NCBI GenBank assembly: GCA_026645635.1
Contig: JAPKMV010000151.1
Coordinates: forward strand, 1 to 7,444
DNA: 7,444 bases
From: Caldilineaceae bacterium
GTDB lineage: Bacteria; Chloroflexota; Anaerolineae; Caldilineales; Caldilineaceae
Direction of reading: 5' to 3'
This document shows, in pieces, positions 6,291 through 7,444 of the stretch. Position 1 is the stretch's first letter. Each line of letters starts with the position of its first letter. A program made the position numbers and the translations under genes. The notes below the pieces were generated by a model. It had not been told where the DNA came from and searched no databases. It saw only the letters and a list, made by a program, of their open reading frames with translations.

Positions 6291-6765
6291 CTACCGTCCC
6301 AACATGGCGTTGGCTTCTGCCAGGCGCGCCTGGGCTTCGGCAAGCTGCGCGTTGATGGTGGCGGCGCGCGCGGCGAACTGGGTTTGGGCTGCGCCCAGTT
6401 GTTCCTGGTACTGCGCCTGACGCTGCGCCCGCGCACTCTCCAGCTCGGCGAGCTGTCCGCGCAGGGTTTGCTCCTGGCTTGCGATTTGCTGGAGCAGCGC
6501 CTCGCCCGCGGCGGCGCGGCTGCCCAACTCGGTCAACTGCTGGCTGTAGAGCGTCTGCCGCTCTTGCAGCAGCGTGTTCATCTGCTGGAGCTGCGCCTGG
6601 TACTCGGCTTCCCGCTGGGCGAATGCCGGCGACGGCAGAGGCGGCCGGCTGCACACGCTCCACGGCTGATGCCGGCGTGGCGCGCACGGCAAAGAACGCA
6701 ACCAAGGCCGTCAAGCCCACAGCGGCGGCAACGACGATTATCGTGCTCCAGACGGATAGTTTCAT
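6291..6765 (-). pseudogene. Membrane-anchored coiled-coil protein gene with a frameshift
   Basis: This is the first gene of the block. ATG 6763-6765 follows AAGGAG with 8 bases spacing. The first frame gives MKLSVWSTIIVVAAAVGLTA, a membrane helix at about 5-27, then RATPASAVERVQPAASAVA, after which it turns into implausible Pro/Arg-rich sequence. A second frame, offset by one base, gives an excellent coiled coil from about 6626 down to the TAG at 6291-6293 (AQREAEYQAQLQQMNTLLQE, then many Gln/Ala/Leu heptad-like turns). One surplus base near 6626-6650, for example in the GCCGGC at about 6627-6632, would explain this. The rejoined product would be about 157 residues: a membrane anchor plus coiled coil, like the next gene but without the acidic tail. 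It could be a real mutation or a sequencing error in GC-rich DNA. The function is unknown. Confidence 0.75.
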
Positions 6766-6855
6766 GATACTTTCTCCTTGTTATGGTATGCTGCGACCTG
6801 TTTGCCGCTTCCGTTTCTTGCTTGCCCCAGTGTAGCGGTGTTTGCACGGGCGCAG

Positions 6856-6861
6856 GTTATG
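6856..6861 (-). promoter_or_regulatory. Weak -10-like element (CATAAC) upstream of the coiled-coil/apbE block
   Basis: On the minus strand CATAAC lies 16 bases downstream of the CTTAAC direct repeat and about 90 bases upstream of the first start codon of the block. A poor -10 with no -35 other than the regulator box is the usual look of an activator-dependent promoter. The match to TATAAT is only 4 of 6, so this is tentative. Confidence 0.25.
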
Positions 6862-6877
6862 CCCGATTCATGACTCG

Positions 6878-6894
6878 GTTAAGACCGCGTTAAG
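6878..6894 (-). promoter_or_regulatory. Direct repeat CTTAAC-N5-CTTAAC, candidate OmpR-family operator
   Basis: Read on the minus strand, two identical hexamers CTTAAC are separated by GCGGT, an 11-base period that puts both on one DNA face. OmpR/PhoB-family regulators bind such tandem half-sites, and the PmrA/QseB subgroup uses CTTAA-type hexamers with the same N5 spacing. It lies 113 bases upstream of the first gene of the block, which itself encodes a regulator of this family. It is closer to the minus-strand promoter candidate than to the cysK promoter. Binding is inferred only. Confidence 0.5.
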
Positions 6895-6929
6895 GGTTCT
6901 GCGATGAAGCTCACTTGCGGTTCTGCGGC

Positions 6930-6958
6930 TTGACACAAATGGGGTGCGTCGCTAAGAT
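6930..6958 (+). promoter_or_regulatory. Sigma-70-type promoter for cysK
   Basis: A perfect -35 TTGACA (6930-6935) is followed after exactly 17 bases by TAAGAT (6953-6958), 5 of 6 matches to the -10 consensus. Transcription would start near 6965, leaving a leader of about 88 bases before the cysK ATG. This is the strongest promoter match I see in the window. Confidence 0.7.
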
Positions 6959-6993
6959 GTGGCGTTGTTGGACATTGTTTGATGTTAAACGAT

Positions 6994-7029
6994 GTTTGTC
7001 CTGGTGACAGAGACAAACCTGGCGACAGA
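6994..7029 (+). promoter_or_regulatory. Small inverted and direct repeats in the cysK leader
   Basis: GTTTGTC (6994-7000) and GACAAAC (7012-7018) form a perfect 7-base inverted repeat around 11 bases. The 12-mer CCTGGYGACAGA occurs at 7000-7011 and again at 7018-7029, an 18-base direct repeat with one difference. They lie between the predicted transcription start and the ribosome site of cysK, so they could be an operator or an RNA structure. I recognise no known riboswitch or T-box here. Confidence 0.35.
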
Positions 7030-7052
7030 CCCATTTAAGGAGAAGAGTACTT

Positions 7053-7444
7053 ATGCGAATCGCAAACAATATCACAGAGCTGATCGGCAGCACCCCGCTG
7101 GTGCGGATCAACCGCATCGCCGAGGGGGCAGTGGCGACCGTGGCGGCCAAGCTGGAGTTTTTCAACCCGGCGGGCAGCGTCAAGGATCGCATCGGCCTGA
7201 GCATGATCGAGGCGGCAGAGGCGGCGGGTGTGCTCGGCCCCGACACGATTATCCTGGAGCCGACCAGCGGCAACACCGGCATCGGCCTGGCATTTGTCGC
7301 TGCGGCGAAGGGGTACAAGTGCACGCTGATCATGCCGGAGACGATGAGCATGGAGCGGCGGATGCTGCTGCGCGCGTATGGCGCCGACCTGGTGCTGACG
7401 CCCGGTCCGGAGGGCATGAAGGGCGCAATCCGCCGCGCCGAGGA
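7053..7444 (+). CDS. cysK: Cysteine synthase A (O-acetylserine sulfhydrylase), 3' end cut by window edge
   Basis: A PLP enzyme that makes cysteine from O-acetylserine and sulfide in the cytoplasm. About 130 of the usual 305-325 residues are present. It begins [20 protein letters not shown], typical for the family. [11 protein letters not shown] contains K44, the PLP Schiff-base lysine. [13 protein letters not shown] (about 69-81) is the substrate/phosphate loop, followed by the usual [20 protein letters not shown]. All conserved residues I can check are in place, and the match is closer to CysK than to CysM or cystathionine beta-synthase. ATG 7053-7055 follows AAGGAG (7037-7042, 10 bases away) and AAGAG (5 bases away). 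It is transcribed divergently from the redox block, from its own promoter at 6930-6958. Whether it belongs functionally with that block is unclear; shared sulfur/redox metabolism is possible but not shown. Confidence 0.93.
   Translation, partial: MRIANNITELIGSTPLVRINRIAEGAVATVAAKLEFFNPAGSVKDRIGLSMIEAAEAAGVLGPDTIILEPTSGNTGIGLAFVAAAKGYKCTLIMPETMSMERRMLLRAYGADLVLTPGPEGMKGAIRRAE

Noticed and set aside
6911..7417. A 168-codon minus-strand open frame over the cysK start
   Set aside because: It is antisense to a clear cysK and runs through its promoter and leader. Ser/Ala/Arg-rich with no domain.

Overview
The window looks like a piece of a high-GC bacterial chromosome, most likely from the Chloroflexota (Anaerolineae/Caldilinea-like). 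That placement is inferred from the gene style, GC content and the combination of an ApbE, a stand-alone ferric-reductase-like membrane protein and a two-component system. No rRNA or marker gene is present to prove it. Two genes run on the + strand at the ends of the window: a LysM protein at the left, cut at its 5' end, and cysK at the right, cut at its 3' end. Everything between them is a seven-gene minus-strand block that reads from about 6765 down to 919.

In transcription order the minus-strand block holds: a membrane-anchored coiled-coil protein broken by a frameshift (6765-6291); a hairpin made of AATCTC/GAGATT octamers (about 6199-6287); a second exported coiled-coil protein with a strongly acidic, His-rich tail (6158-5517); an ApbE-family FMN transferase (5524-4508); a Pro/Gly-rich single-pass membrane protein (4499-4008); a ferric-reductase-like heme membrane protein with a full set of four heme-ligand histidines but no flavin/NAD domain (3938-3090); an OmpR-family response regulator that has lost its middle and changed frame (3082-2526); and a sensor histidine kinase joined to it by an ATGA overlap (2529-919). 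The block ends in a second AATCTC/GAGATT array that overlaps the kinase stop codon.

Taken together the block reads as an envelope redox module under local two-component control. The heme protein would move electrons across the membrane, ApbE would attach FMN to a protein that is not obviously encoded here, the coiled-coil and low-complexity proteins would work outside or at the membrane, and the kinase/regulator pair would control the set. A direct repeat CTTAAC-N5-CTTAAC (6878-6894) upstream of the first gene is a good candidate operator for the OmpR-family regulator. The acid-rich patch in the kinase sensor domain and the acid/His tail of the coiled-coil protein suggest, but do not prove, a metal-ion link.

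The left intergenic region (601-918) lies between convergent genes and holds two hairpins plus the first repeat array. The right intergenic region (6766-7052) is a divergent promoter region with the candidate operator, a near-consensus sigma-70 promoter for cysK and a leader with small repeats. Two of the seven block genes are disrupted. Either the module is decaying in this lineage or the assembly has local errors, and reads would settle which.
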